A DNA stretch of 64,000 bases from Schizochytrium sp. CCTCC M209059 (Eukaryota > Sar > Bigyra > Thraustochytrida > Thraustochytriidae): the NCBI GenBank assembly GCA_000818945.1, contig KN805371.1, positions 866,666 to 930,665 of the forward strand. Reading direction: 5' to 3'. Under the pieces are notes generated by a model. That model ran no database searches, had not been told where the DNA came from, and saw only the letters and a program-made list of their open reading frames with translations. The translations under genes were made by a program, and so were the position numbers. This document shows, piece by piece, positions 1-9,475 of this stretch; the stretch's first letter is position 1; the number at the start of each line of letters is the position of its first letter.

Positions 1-43
1 GCGAAAGGTGCGTGCTCTTTCTCCTTCGAGTTCTTCTGTCACA

Positions 44-80
<37 letters not shown>

Positions 81-948
81 CGATCCTGGCCACCGCTCCG
101 AGTGTCTCGCCGCAGGCGTTCTGTTCTCCTCTCCGGCGGTCGCGCTGCGACGAAGACGAGCCCTCTTCAGACGTCGCCCACGTCCTGCCTGGTCAGTCAG
201 ATCAAACCAGACAAGCTGAGATCAATCAATCAGATCAGTCCGCGAGTCCATCCATCACTTCCGCCCCGGTCGTCGCGCTCGTTTGCCGGGAGGGTGGGTG
301 CTCTCGCCCGGGTCGCTTTCGCGCGCTGCCTTGCCGCTCTCTTTCCTCTCGCTCGACTTGCGTCTTGCTCTGCCCCTGCTCTCGGCAGGCTCTCGGCTCT
401 TGGCTCTTTCTCGCTTTCTTGGCGAGCTCTGTCTTGCTCTCCGCGGGGCCTGGCCGGCGAGGCGCCCCGCCCTCGGACCCGAACCCGCGCGCACACACAT
501 AGTACGTGGGCCTATACACACATATGTATGTATACGTACACACACATATACAAACACCCACCTAGCTCTAGGCCTAGGCCTAGGCCTACCGCCCGTTGAG
601 GAGATGGAGGACATGATGGATGCTACTGTCGTGATGCTGCCGCCCTTGGTTCGTGCACGTGCCGACGCGACAACGTCAGTCGCGGCGCGGCCAGGCCTGG
701 ATGGCGAGGGGCGACGAGGCCCGCCCGGGCCTGGCCTGGACGGAGTGGAGCGGAGCGGAGTGGAGTGGAATGGAATGGAAACGGCACGGCACGGCGCGGC
801 ACGGCACGGCACAGAGTGAATTGGCATCGATCGAGCAAGGTTTGCGACCGACATCGATATCCTAAACAGGGCTCTCGCAGAACCCGAACGCGCCGGACGC
901 GAGCGGCCGCGGCGTGCGGGGCGCCCGCGTCGCGCCAGGGCCGGCGCG
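1..948. other. Non-coding, repeat-rich 5' flank of the first gene
   Basis: I see no supportable gene here. The stretch holds a TCG trinucleotide run at about 44-79, CA-rich low-complexity sequence at about 495-560, three overlapping copies of the palindrome TAGGCCTA at 569-588, and purine-rich sequence made of GGAGT and GGCAC units at about 745-815. Open frames here are arginine- or serine-rich on both strands, which is what GC-rich simple sequence gives by chance. Confidence 0.6.
44..79. repeat. (TCG)12 microsatellite
   Basis: Twelve tandem TCG units can be read directly. They create the serine and arginine runs in overlapping frames, which I do not regard as coding. Confidence 0.9.
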
Positions 949-2208
949 ATGGGCGAGCGCGTGGAGCCGGAGGCGATGGAGGCGTACTTCGAGGCCCGCG
1001 TGGCGACGCTGGAGGCGGCGCTGCGGCGGCGCGGACAGCAGGGGACCCTCGAGCGCCTGAGCATGGCGACGCGGCGCCGGCGCGTGCACACGCTCGAAGC
1101 CCGGATGGCCGCGCCGCGCAAGCTGAGCGCGGCGGAGGCCGACAGCGAGGAGCTCGAGGCGAGCGCGCAAGACGAGCAAAGCGACGACAGAGATCTCCTC
1201 GAGGACGACGCAGATCGTAGCGGAGAAGGCGAGGATTTTGGTGACGCTGAACAGGAGGATGTGGACGAGGAGGAGGAGCCCGAGACGTTCGACGACATGA
1301 CAAGCGCTGAGCTGGGCAGACCGCGCGGTGACTCGGAATTCACCGTCGACACCACCCGGTCCGCGGCGCCTCGAGGTCTCGGAGCCCTCAATGACGAAAT
1401 TTGGCGCTTCGTCGGCAAGTTCTTCGGCGACATGGGATCTTCTCCCGAGAGCGGAAGCAGCCGCTTTCTGCGCCGACTAAGCATGGGCCGAAGAGACCGC
1501 GGCGAGAGCGTGTCGTCTTCAAATGGTAGCAGGCGTCCACTCCCGCGTCCCTCAAAGTACGCGACAATGCGTCCTCACCTTAAAATTTCAGGCGCCACGC
1601 GACGCGACACCGTCTTCCAGGAGCAGACCGGCGAGGTACAAGACCGCTTTGAAGCTTATTTGCAGGGCTCGAGACCAAACATCTGGCACAAGGTCATTGT
1701 GTGCATTTTCTCCTCGGGTGTGGGCGTCTTTGCCAGAGAGGAGGATATTGCTGACCACCAATCTGTAATCGACCTTTTCTTTGACAAGCTCGTCCTTCCT
1801 ACAGGTAATCCCGTGGACATTATGAAGATTGAGCTTTCGCGGACGCGTTTTGCGTATGCAATGCATACAGAATACGACACCTTTATTTTGGCAGCTGCTT
1901 CGAAGTCCTCTCGCGAGGACCACGTCGAGCGAATTCAGTCCGCATATGAACAGTACATTGAGACAGAAATCCGTCGCCGCGCCGTGATGCAAATCACCTG
2001 GCAAATTGCCACGCCAGATTCCAGACGCGCTCTTCGAACCACGCGCGAAGCCCCGCTGTACAAGGAAATGCAGGACGCTCTTATCGGCAAACTTGACGAA
2101 GATCTGCGGCGCCTCGTGCATTCTCACATTGTCCGCAAGGCCTTGCATATCTGGTCTACAATCGCGCGCCATTCGCGAGCGCGTCGAGCCGCACTGGCTT
2201 CGACGTAG
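949..2208 (+). CDS. Hypothetical protein with acidic N-terminal region
   Basis: A 419-residue reading frame that I cannot assign to a family. The first ~115 residues are charged and low in complexity, with an acidic stretch at about residues 70-115. The C-terminal half, from about residue 205, reads as a folded helical domain with normal amino-acid composition. Within it, about residues 225-340 mix hydrophobic and charged segments, and the last ~80 residues are rich in Arg and His. There is no clear signal peptide or membrane span. A possible 66-bp in-frame intron (GT at 1526, AG ending 1591) would remove a low-complexity linker; both spliced and unspliced forms stay open. The ATG at 949 is the first in frame after the repetitive flank. 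Confidence 0.6.
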   Translation: MGERVEPEAMEAYFEARVATLEAALRRRGQQGTLERLSMATRRRRVHTLEARMAAPRKLSAAEADSEELEASAQDEQSDDRDLLEDDADRSGEGEDFGDAEQEDVDEEEEPETFDDMTSAELGRPRGDSEFTVDTTRSAAPRGLGALNDEIWRFVGKFFGDMGSSPESGSSRFLRRLSMGRRDRGESVSSSNGSRRPLPRPSKYATMRPHLKISGATRRDTVFQEQTGEVQDRFEAYLQGSRPNIWHKVIVCIFSSGVGVFAREEDIADHQSVIDLFFDKLVLPTGNPVDIMKIELSRTRFAYAMHTEYDTFILAAASKSSREDHVERIQSAYEQYIETEIRRRAVMQITWQIATPDSRRALRTTREAPLYKEMQDALIGKLDEDLRRLVHSHIVRKALHIWSTIARHSRARRAALAST

Positions 2209-2689
2209 ATACAACAAAATCCACATTACGTGTGCGCCAGTAAAACATGTTCGCGCCGCGCGGCTCAGCTGGCGCCCGTCCGATGTCATTATAGATCTCC
2301 AAGTTTAACCATAAATCCTTTCCTTTTTCCCCTTTGCGCTCATCATCGCGGCCCGGACTTTTTTTTTTAAATCGTTTGATTCTCATTGCTTGGTCCTGAC
2401 TTGAAATGAAGTTTCCCAAGCGCAAGCGGACTAGGGCCTAGCTCAAAGTTCTTCTCCTTTTCCTCTTCTTGGGTTGCTGTCAACCGACTTCCCGTCCCCC
2501 AACCCCAAAAATTTTATCGAAGTTCGACTGCTGGCTGCAAGTGCCAGTGCCTGTGCCACAGTGGCTGGTGGTGTCCATCGTTCTGAATATACTATACCAA
2601 TACTGTTCATTGTCTGGTTTTATTCGTGTCCGAGAGATGACGACGATCAACCAACTCTTTTTCCAGCGACCTTGGTGAGGCTACTTTGG

Positions 2690-2703
2690 TAGGCCTAGGC
2701 CTA
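2690..2703. promoter_or_regulatory. Two overlapping TAGGCCTA palindromes
   Basis: Two overlapping copies of the palindrome lie about 120 bp upstream of the transporter start at 2825. The same 8-mer recurs in other intergenic regions of this window. A role in transcription is inference. Confidence 0.35.
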
Positions 2704-2824
2704 GTATACCTCAAGCTGTGACCCACCCGGCCCTGGCACTGATGAAAAAGGTCAACGTCAACTTGGCTCAAACTAGCAAGCCGGGCGCTGACAGCGCGGG
2801 GGCCGGGGCGCGTGGCGCGCGGCA

Positions 2825-3985
2825 ATGCTGGCGGGGAGCCAAGCCGATGTGGCCATCGGCCTGGTGGTGTGCCTGGTCTCGGGTGTGCTGTCAAACCTTG
2901 GACTCCTGCTCATGAAGCTTGTCGTGACCGTCAGCGAAAACGACCTCGTCGAGGCTGTGACCCCGTCGGAGGAAGGGGCCTATGACGCAGAAGCCATGGG
3001 CGAGGTGGACGACGATGGTTCGCACTTGCTGTGGCAGCGACACAGGCCTATGATGCGCCGCGCGACCTCGTCTTCATTCTTTGAGGACTTTACAGTGACC
3101 AAGGACGCCTCCGTGGAGGTCCTGAGTCGTGCCAACCTCAAGTGGGGCCTAGGGCTCGTTCTCTACACGATTGGCCAAGCGCTTAACCTCGTGGCGCTCT
3201 CCTTCCTCGAACAGGTCATCTGGGCTGTGCTGAGCCTCTCATCGCTGGTGGCCAACGCCATCTTTGCTCATCTTTTGCTCGACGAGCACATGACGCTGGT
3301 AGATCTGGCCTGCACGGCGTTGATTCTTTTGGGCAGCGCGCTTGTCGTTATTGCAAATAGTTCCGCCGTCTCGAATGCTGCGGCGCCGTCTGTGGAGGAC
3401 TTACTCGCACATTTCTCGCGTCCGTGGTTTGCCATTTATGCCTCGCTCCTCGCAGCGCTTCTTCTTGGGTGCGCACTGCATGCCATGCGAAGCCTGGGAC
3501 GCGGCCACCGCGTGCACGCACTTACATGGACCATTCTGTCGGCCACTTGCGGCTCGGTGTCTGTGTTGCTGGGCAAGTGTATTGTCCAGGTCGTGGGCAT
3601 AGTGTACCATAATCACGAGGTCAAAGCGGTCATGACAGCACCATCCACGTATATCGTTTTGGCCGTCTTTATCATGGCAGCGTTGGGGGCGCTTGTGAGT
3701 CTCAACATGGCCCTCGCGGTCGGCGAAGCTCTCCTCGTTGTCCCTTGGCTCACTGTTGCCAACACGATGCTTGCCATCCTCGGCGGCATTTTGTACTTTG
3801 AAGAGTTCCAGGTTCTCGAGGCAGCGGGGAGTGCTACACTTTTCGCTTCAGGTGTGCTGTTAGCCTTGTTTGGATCTTACATGCTGCAAAGGGAACGCAA
3901 AAGGGAGCGAGGGGACACTTTTTCTTCGGGGGACATTGTTTTGCAGGAGCCCGTATTGCCGAGCTACAAGACCTTTCCCACCTAA
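2825..3985 (+). CDS. NIPA/DMT-superfamily membrane transporter
   Basis: A 386-residue multi-pass membrane protein. About nine hydrophobic segments are visible: the first at about residues 8-32, then a hydrophilic acidic loop (about 36-105), then a dense series of helices from about 110 to 375. The pattern fits the drug/metabolite transporter superfamily, and the helices around residues 113-175 resemble the NIPA magnesium-transporter group: a helix pair that keeps a 'leads to another helix and an E/D-E-H loop' layout followed by a small-residue helix ending in VVIAN. NIPA proteins move Mg2+ or other divalent cations across plasma or endosomal membranes; the substrate here is inferred only. The C-terminal ~25 residues are charged and cytosolic-looking. 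The start at 2825 begins right before the first helix. It is convergent with the S9 peptidase downstream. Confidence 0.7.
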   Translation: MLAGSQADVAIGLVVCLVSGVLSNLGLLLMKLVVTVSENDLVEAVTPSEEGAYDAEAMGEVDDDGSHLLWQRHRPMMRRATSSSFFEDFTVTKDASVEVLSRANLKWGLGLVLYTIGQALNLVALSFLEQVIWAVLSLSSLVANAIFAHLLLDEHMTLVDLACTALILLGSALVVIANSSAVSNAAAPSVEDLLAHFSRPWFAIYASLLAALLLGCALHAMRSLGRGHRVHALTWTILSATCGSVSVLLGKCIVQVVGIVYHNHEVKAVMTAPSTYIVLAVFIMAALGALVSLNMALAVGEALLVVPWLTVANTMLAILGGILYFEEFQVLEAAGSATLFASGVLLALFGSYMLQRERKRERGDTFSSGDIVLQEPVLPSYKTFPT

Positions 3986-4735
3986 GTCTTCCTGGGTCCT
4001 GGACCAGACTAGTCCAGTCTCTCTTCTGCAAAAGGCCCCCGGTAAAAACCAATATGAAACGAAGGTGTTGTGCATTTTTATTTATCGATTGCGAGTAGAT
4101 GACGAGAGTGCGCCGGACGCTTTCCTTTCCTTGGTATCTTTGTTGCTTAAGCGTGCGTGAGTAAATTATGTGGGAGAGTCGTACCTTCAGCCCTCAAAGT
4201 CGTTGACATTGTGAGCGTAGGAATATCGATGCTAACTCCTCGTCTACTTCGTTGATGGAGCGCAAGACGGTGGCAGAAGGAATACAAAGGACACTGAGCT
4301 GGAGCTGTGAAAAGTGCGCACAAAAAAAAAGCAAAATGCAGAAAGTGTATCAGCATATGTAGGCCTAATGCGCAGTGGAGTGATACGCGTGGGGAAGAGA
4401 GCGGCCTTATCACTGTGCTTGCCGAGCTTGTCACCGATCTCCGTTGCAATGCGCTCGAGAACGTTGTCGATGAATAGAAATGTACGATGATCATGAACTT
4501 ATTGGAGGTGAGAGTATCAGAATCCACCTGCCTGGGCTCCTCCCCATAAATGTACAATGATGAAGCTTTCGCGGGCTTTGTGCGCTCCACCGACTTGTCG
4601 TTTGGCACTCTAGCATTGCTTGACCTGCATCTGCCGATGAGAAACTGTACAGGAAGTGCGCGGAGAAAAGAGATTTGTCTGCTGCGAGACAGAGTGCAGA
4701 AAGAAGACTTTTAAAGTGAAGGGGAGTCCCGAAAT
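3986..4735. other. Intergenic, convergent gene ends
   Basis: This lies between the 3' ends of the transporter and of the minus-strand peptidase. One TAGGCCTA copy is at 4360-4367. Short open frames occur on both strands, but none has recognisable protein features. Confidence 0.6.
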
Positions 4736-6517
4736 TTAGCTGAAGACGGCCCGCACGAAAAACGAATGCTCCAAGGCCTCATCGATTGCATCCTGATTCT
4801 CGTCATGCTGCACATGGCCACTCGTTTCTGTCCAGTTAAAAATGACCTCGGGCGCTGGAGTTCGGTCACGCACCCGCTGCGCATACAGAGCAACAGCAGG
4901 AGCGCTGATACGCATGTCGACAAGCGAGCAGGAAATGTACATGTCAGGATACGCAACATTCCTGTCACGAACATTGGTGAGGGGATCTATGGAGGTCAGG
5001 AACGCTGTGTCTTGACTCCATTCTTGATACTCGGGGACGGTCAGACTTCTCGTTGGGTCCGACATGGCGTCAAGAACATCCAGAAAGGGTACATTGAGCG
5101 CAACAGCGGCAAAAAGTTCTGGGCTCTCATTCACCAAGGCCGCCAGCACGGTGCCTCCAGCACTTGTTGCGGTAGCACAAGTCAGTTCGGGTGTGGTCCA
5201 ATCTTGTTGAAGATAACGCACCACCTCTCGTAGATCGTCAATGCTGTTCCTCTTTTGAATGCCTCGCCCTGCAAGATACCAGGAGCGACCGCGCTCGGCG
5301 CCGCCGCGAATATGCGCGTATGCAACCACAAAGTCATGCTCTTCCACTAGCGCCGCGACTGCAGGGTCATACTGCGGCATCAGGTTTGTGCCGTACGCCC
5401 CATACGACTTGACAAGCACTGGGTGCGTTCCGTCAGCGCGTGCGTCGCGACGCCGAAGCAGGGTGACTGGAACGCCTAGTGGACCCACGGATACTTGCTC
5501 GGACACGAGGCGGGACGACGTGTCCTCGTTTGCTAAATCTGCACTTAATGTGGTCGAAGAAGGAGTGTCACCGTCGGGCCCGAGCGTGAATGTGCGAAGG
5601 GGAAGGACTGGCGAGGTCACGTGTACAGGAACGGCACGCTGCCGCGTAGCGTAGGCGTCCTGGGCCATGGGAATCATGTGGACGTCTTCTGCAAGAGGAA
5701 AACTTGCTGTGGCAGCACCCGTTTGCACGTCAACCAAGCGAAGGCGCTGCGTGCCGTCACGAATACTGCGTTCAAAGAGAAGCAGACCCCAATCAAAAAC
5801 GTCAAGCTCTTCAAGATGCCAACCATTCTCATTGCAAGAACAAAGTTCCCAGGAGCTATCGTCGGGTTGCTGTGTGGGCCGACGCCAGAGACGATAGTTC
5901 TTTTGTGTGTCTTCGAGATTGGAAACGAACCAAAAGTAGTCACCCGCGTGCTCGCAAAAGTACTGAACGCCCGCTTCACGAGGGCGAATGCATTCGAGCG
6001 TACCATTGTTATGCATCACGTGAACCTGGGATTCAGATTTGGAGTTGCTGCTCACGAGCAAGAATTGGCCGCTCTTACAGGTCGAGGCATCCACGAAACA
6101 GTCCTCATTTGCTGTGTCGTCAACTACAACGTGAGAACTTGGCCATTCCACGACGCGTGCAGGCCGTACCTGGTCGCGAATAACTTCTGAAAAGTACAGC
6201 TTGTCACGAAACCACGCGTAGCTGTGCGCCTGGTCACTCACAACGTGGTCAGCAACCTTGAGTCGAGCCCATTCGGCGCCTACACCATCAGGTTGATCCA
6301 CCTGGACTTCATACGGATCGCGAGGGCCTTGTTTTCCAGGCGCTGGCTCAGCTATTGGCACGTGATCAAAGTCCGGTTCCAGCGCAGCTCGCGCGCGAAG
6401 GAGGTTTTCCGCTAGATCTTGTGTGGCTGCGACAAAGTTGCCCATGCGCTGCTTCTCGGCACGAAGGAGCGCCTTGGGCACCTCATTCATGCCTGGGATT
6501 GTCGAGAACCTGCGCAT
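4736..6517 (-). CDS. Prolyl oligopeptidase-family (S9) serine peptidase
   Basis: A 593-residue alpha/beta-hydrolase peptidase of family S9A, closest in layout to oligopeptidase B/prolyl oligopeptidase. Residues about 80-340 look like the beta-propeller that limits substrates to peptides. The catalytic domain follows, beginning with the family landmark KSYGAYG (about residue 370) and the IRGGAERGRSWY segment. The nucleophile is Ser at about 452 in TSAGG, the acid is Asp at about 534 in SLVDMR, and the histidine is at about 568 in SGHVQHDE. The elbow starts with Ala where most relatives have Gly (GxSxGG). Compared with usual family lengths (about 690-710) the N-terminus is short, and the early DPYRWLED-type segment is missing or strongly changed. 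A first exon may therefore be missed, although the tRNA cluster begins only 200 bp upstream. Cytosolic location is likely. Confidence 0.85.
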   Translation of the reverse strand: MRRFSTIPGMNEVPKALLRAEKQRMGNFVAATQDLAENLLRARAALEPDFDHVPIAEPAPGKQGPRDPYEVQVDQPDGVGAEWARLKVADHVVSDQAHSYAWFRDKLYFSEVIRDQVRPARVVEWPSSHVVVDDTANEDCFVDASTCKSGQFLLVSSNSKSESQVHVMHNNGTLECIRPREAGVQYFCEHAGDYFWFVSNLEDTQKNYRLWRRPTQQPDDSSWELCSCNENGWHLEELDVFDWGLLLFERSIRDGTQRLRLVDVQTGAATASFPLAEDVHMIPMAQDAYATRQRAVPVHVTSPVLPLRTFTLGPDGDTPSSTTLSADLANEDTSSRLVSEQVSVGPLGVPVTLLRRRDARADGTHPVLVKSYGAYGTNLMPQYDPAVAALVEEHDFVVAYAHIRGGAERGRSWYLAGRGIQKRNSIDDLREVVRYLQQDWTTPELTCATATSAGGTVLAALVNESPELFAAVALNVPFLDVLDAMSDPTRSLTVPEYQEWSQDTAFLTSIDPLTNVRDRNVAYPDMYISCSLVDMRISAPAVALYAQRVRDRTPAPEVIFNWTETSGHVQHDENQDAIDEALEHSFFVRAVFS

Positions 6518-6718
6518 GTTCCTGGCTCTCCTGCGTGCGATTGACGACTCTTCGATCCCGCATCACCGTTTGTTTCCATCGAAGCAAGCGCCTGGTCCGC
6601 GGGGCCCAGTCCGTCGTGCAGGCAGTATCGATGGCGCTAGCAAGGCAAGGCCCATGCGAGTTATGTTGACCAGCGTCCCATTGTGGGCAACAGCGTGCAA
6701 TGAGCGCGCCTCACCAGT

Positions 6719-6792
6719 GTCCGTGTGGCCAAGTTGGATAAGGTGTCTGACTACGAATCAGAAGATCGTGGGTTCAAGTCCCACCATGGATA
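6719..6792 (+). tRNA. tRNA-Arg(ACG), copy 1
   Basis: A 74-nt tRNA. Acceptor stem is 7 bp, with G1 opposite U72 and one more G-U pair. The D arm is GCC/GGT. The anticodon stem TCTGA/TCAGA encloses loop CTACGAA, so the anticodon is ACG (A34 expected to become inosine, reading CGN arginine codons). The T arm is GTGGG/CCCAC with loop TTCAAGT. No intron and no encoded CCA, as expected for a nuclear gene. Pol III A box (around TGGCCAAGTTGG) and B box (GGTTCAAGTCC) are internal, and a T run just downstream is a Pol III terminator. All eight copies in the window are identical. Confidence 0.95.
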
Positions 6793-7145
6793 CTTTTTTT
6801 TTTGTTTTTCTTTGTTCTAAACTTGTTCTCGAAACCTTCTTTTTGTTTTATCTACTCATTCGTTGGGCGAAAGCGTGGAGATCCTACGAATGTGGGGATA
6901 GTCTCGCTGCAGCGTCTCGATGACGTCGTGCAAGAGATTCGGGCCGAGATCCACGCCAGAAAGACCAGCAAACGCAGATGAAATGGTAAAGAAGATGGCC
7001 GTGTCAGCATCTCCGCCATCGACTGGATTATCAATTTTTTTTCTTTGTTCAAACCTTGTTTTCGAAACATTCTTTTTCTTTTTTCCATCTCATTCGGACA
7101 ATCCTCCTCTTTCATATACACACGAGGCATCACGCAGCTTCAGTT
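6719..7145 (+). repeat. 427-bp tandem duplication, unit 1
   Basis: Unit 1 holds tRNA copy 1 and its ~350-bp 3' spacer. It is repeated directly as unit 2 at 7146-7572 with an exact 427-bp offset; overlapping frames in the two units translate identically, so the units are nearly or fully identical. The next tRNA (7573) starts what would be a third unit but its spacer differs. Confidence 0.9.
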
Positions 7146-7219
7146 GTCCGTGTGGCCAAGTTGGATAAGGTGTCTGACTACGAATCAGAAGATCGTGGGT
7201 TCAAGTCCCACCATGGATA
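7146..7219 (+). tRNA. tRNA-Arg(ACG), copy 2
   Basis: Identical 74-nt sequence to copy 1, followed by a T run suited to Pol III termination. It begins unit 2 of the 427-bp tandem duplication. Confidence 0.95.
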
Positions 7220-7572
7220 CTTTTTTTTTTGTTTTTCTTTGTTCTAAACTTGTTCTCGAAACCTTCTTTTTGTTTTATCTACTCATTCGTTGGGCGAAAG
7301 CGTGGAGATCCTACGAATGTGGGGATAGTCTCGCTGCAGCGTCTCGATGACGTCGTGCAAGAGATTCGGGCCGAGATCCACGCCAGAAAGACCAGCAAAC
7401 GCAGATGAAATGGTAAAGAAGATGGCCGTGTCAGCATCTCCGCCATCGACTGGATTATCAATTTTTTTTCTTTGTTCAAACCTTGTTTTCGAAACATTCT
7501 TTTTCTTTTTTCCATCTCATTCGGACAATCCTCCTCTTTCATATACACACGAGGCATCACGCAGCTTCAGTT
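7146..7572 (+). repeat. 427-bp tandem duplication, unit 2
   Basis: Direct repeat of 6719-7145. Each unit also carries a short plus-strand open segment (6889-6981 and 7316-7408) with coding-like composition that ends in TGA, possibly the tail of a lost gene. Confidence 0.9.
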
Positions 7573-7646
7573 GTCCGTGTGGCCAAGTTGGATAAGGTGT
7601 CTGACTACGAATCAGAAGATCGTGGGTTCAAGTCCCACCATGGATA
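7573..7646 (+). tRNA. tRNA-Arg(ACG), copy 3
   Basis: Identical to copy 1. It pairs with copy 4 (177 bp apart) as one half of a second duplication whose other half holds copies 5 and 6. Confidence 0.95.
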
Positions 7647-7749
7647 CATTATTTTTTTCTTGGGGTTTGAAGAATGTTTTTTTTTTAGGATTGACTCATT
7701 GATTGGGTGGTCATAGGAGGCTACAGCCATGCCCAGAATCACGAGTCGC

Positions 7750-7823
7750 GTCCGTGTGGCCAAGTTGGATAAGGTGTCTGACTACGAATCAGAAGATCGT
7801 GGGTTCAAGTCCCACCATGGATA
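7750..7823 (+). tRNA. tRNA-Arg(ACG), copy 4
   Basis: Identical 74-nt tRNA. No T run follows directly; the first long one is at about 7859, so its primary transcript may be longer than those of its neighbours. Confidence 0.93.
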
Positions 7824-8123
7824 CGAAGAAGCATGCGTGTTAACCCCGTGCTCCTACCTTTTTTTTTTCGGTCAATCGATCGCAACATCTGTTTCTCGGC
7901 TCGCCACTTTTCTCAAAACTCTCCTCTCGTCTGGCTGTGGCGACCAGTGGTGCTGGTAAAAGTAACCAGTTCACTACAAAGTCTGGCCGTGGATGCTTGG
8001 TGATGGCCGTCGAGCAACCAATCATTTTTTCTCATGTTTTTTTTTTTTTTTTTTGCGGCCCCGTTCTCTGCACGAGCACTTTCCTAATAGGAGCGTGATG
8101 GTCTGTCGAGCATCACAAATCGC

Positions 8124-8197
8124 GTCCGTGTGGCCAAGTTGGATAAGGTGTCTGACTACGAATCAGAAGATCGTGGGTTCAAGTCCCACCATGGATA
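8124..8197 (+). tRNA. tRNA-Arg(ACG), copy 5
   Basis: Identical 74-nt tRNA, the duplicate of copy 3, with the same T-rich 3' flank. Confidence 0.95.
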
Positions 8198-8300
8198 CAT
8201 TATTTTTTTCTTGGGGTTTGAAGAATGTTTTTTTTTTAGGATTGACTCATTGATTGGGTGGTCATAGGAGGCTACAGCCATGCCCAGAATCACGAGTCGC

Positions 8301-8374
8301 GTCCGTGTGGCCAAGTTGGATAAGGTGTCTGACTACGAATCAGAAGATCGTGGGTTCAAGTCCCACCATGGATA
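8301..8374 (+). tRNA. tRNA-Arg(ACG), copy 6
   Basis: Identical 74-nt tRNA, the duplicate of copy 4. A very long T run (about 8413-8439) followed by about 11 G lies downstream and could act as the terminator. Confidence 0.95.
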
Positions 8375-9475
8375 CAAGCGAGTGAGCACGATGCTCGCAT
8401 GCGAACGTCTTGTTTTTTTTTTTTTTTTTTTTTTTTTTTGGGGGGGGGGGAGAATGGGTGGAAGTGGAACGGGGAAAGGAGAAAGGCCGTTGAGAGATCT
8501 TCATCAGCTGTGTTGTTGTAAATTATTTCTGCTTGAGGGTGATAGGCATTTGCTCAGAGCGCGCGAGATACTTCAATGTTAATGACCCCTCGGGACAAAT
8601 CTCACTTTTTATATTGGGAGAATTGTGGGTGGAGGCGGTTTCCTTGTCTCTTCAAAGAGTAACAATTTGCCTCGTTAGACTGACCTTTCGCGCTCTTAGA
8701 TTTTAAAAGCTTGTAGGCCTACTGTATTCCAAATTTTTGTAAAAGACTGCCAAGCTCGCCGAAGACCAGGTAGCAGGTTGAGGTTAAGCAAGATGACTCT
8801 GTGACCTTGCATTTTTGCGCTGTGGAGACGCTTGGACCTTGCGTTGTGCTGCGATCCTCAAAGCGAAATCACATGCAAAGTCGACTTCCATCTGCACGAG
8901 AGACAAAGGGAGGTTCTGAACTTTTCGAAAAGAACTTGCTCTTGTTGTAGGAATCGATCGGTCCTCACCTTTCACAAAAGTGCTTCTGAGTTGTTCATGC
9001 CGTTCCCTTCCGATAGATGTGCTTTGAGAGAGGACACGGCTATTCAAGGCCAATACAACAATTGCGTTGCAATTTGGCGGGTACAAGGACAGGCTGCCAA
9101 GGGAACTTGAGATGATGCTGTTGAACAAATTGAACCTATCACCGGTCAGTCTGCTCTCTCGATATTCTTCGTATGCGGGAGTAGCGTGAGCTGCACTTTG
9201 AAGATTTTACAAAAGAAAAGCTCTTCACGTTTTCGAGTTTGGTGGAAGATGTCATTGCTTGACCATCACATTCCTCTGAGAAGCTCGTCCTAGACCTATT
9301 CTATCATCAGGATAGTCAGAGAGAACAGAGGAAATAAAGCGAACATTGTGTGCTGGTCGACGGTCATCAACTCGACTTTACCTAAGCGTTTCAACCTTTG
9401 TAAAAAAAGACAAAAAGTGCTCATATGAAACGGCCTGCGACCCCGTTGCCTAGATTTGCTGCTACATGGTGATCA
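8375..9475. other. Spacer in tRNA cluster, no gene seen
   Basis: AT-richer than the rest of the window. One TAGGCCTA copy lies at 8714-8721. Short frames occur on both strands without recognisable protein features. Confidence 0.5.
8413..8450. repeat. Homopolymer T27-G11 junction
   Basis: An uninterrupted T run followed directly by a G run. Run lengths in such tracts are often inexact in assemblies. Confidence 0.85.

Larger units (their letters stand above)
7573..7823 (+). repeat. 251-bp two-tRNA duplication, first copy
   Basis: tRNA copies 3 and 4 and the spacer between them recur at 8124-8374, offset by 551 bp. Spacer sequence, including its T runs, reads the same in both copies. Sequence after the second tRNA of each pair is unrelated, which marks the duplication border. 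Confidence 0.9.
8124..8374 (+). repeat. 251-bp two-tRNA duplication, second copy
   Basis: Repeat of 7573-7823. Both tRNAs lie 177 bp apart in each copy. Confidence 0.9.

Noticed and set aside
3057..3066. CAGGCCTA in the NIPA-like coding region as another palindrome site
   Set aside because: It differs by one base from TAGGCCTA and sits in conserved coding sequence; it was not counted.
6719..8374. tRNA-derived SINE or other mobile element explanation for the tRNA copies
   Set aside because: Each copy is a complete, identical, foldable tRNA with its own terminator; there is no shared 3' tail, poly-A or target-site duplication. Local tandem duplication explains copies 1-6.
7000..8400. CRISPR-like array (repeats with spacers)
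   Set aside because: Repeat units are 74-bp tRNA genes and the spacers are long and themselves duplicated; the genome is eukaryotic.
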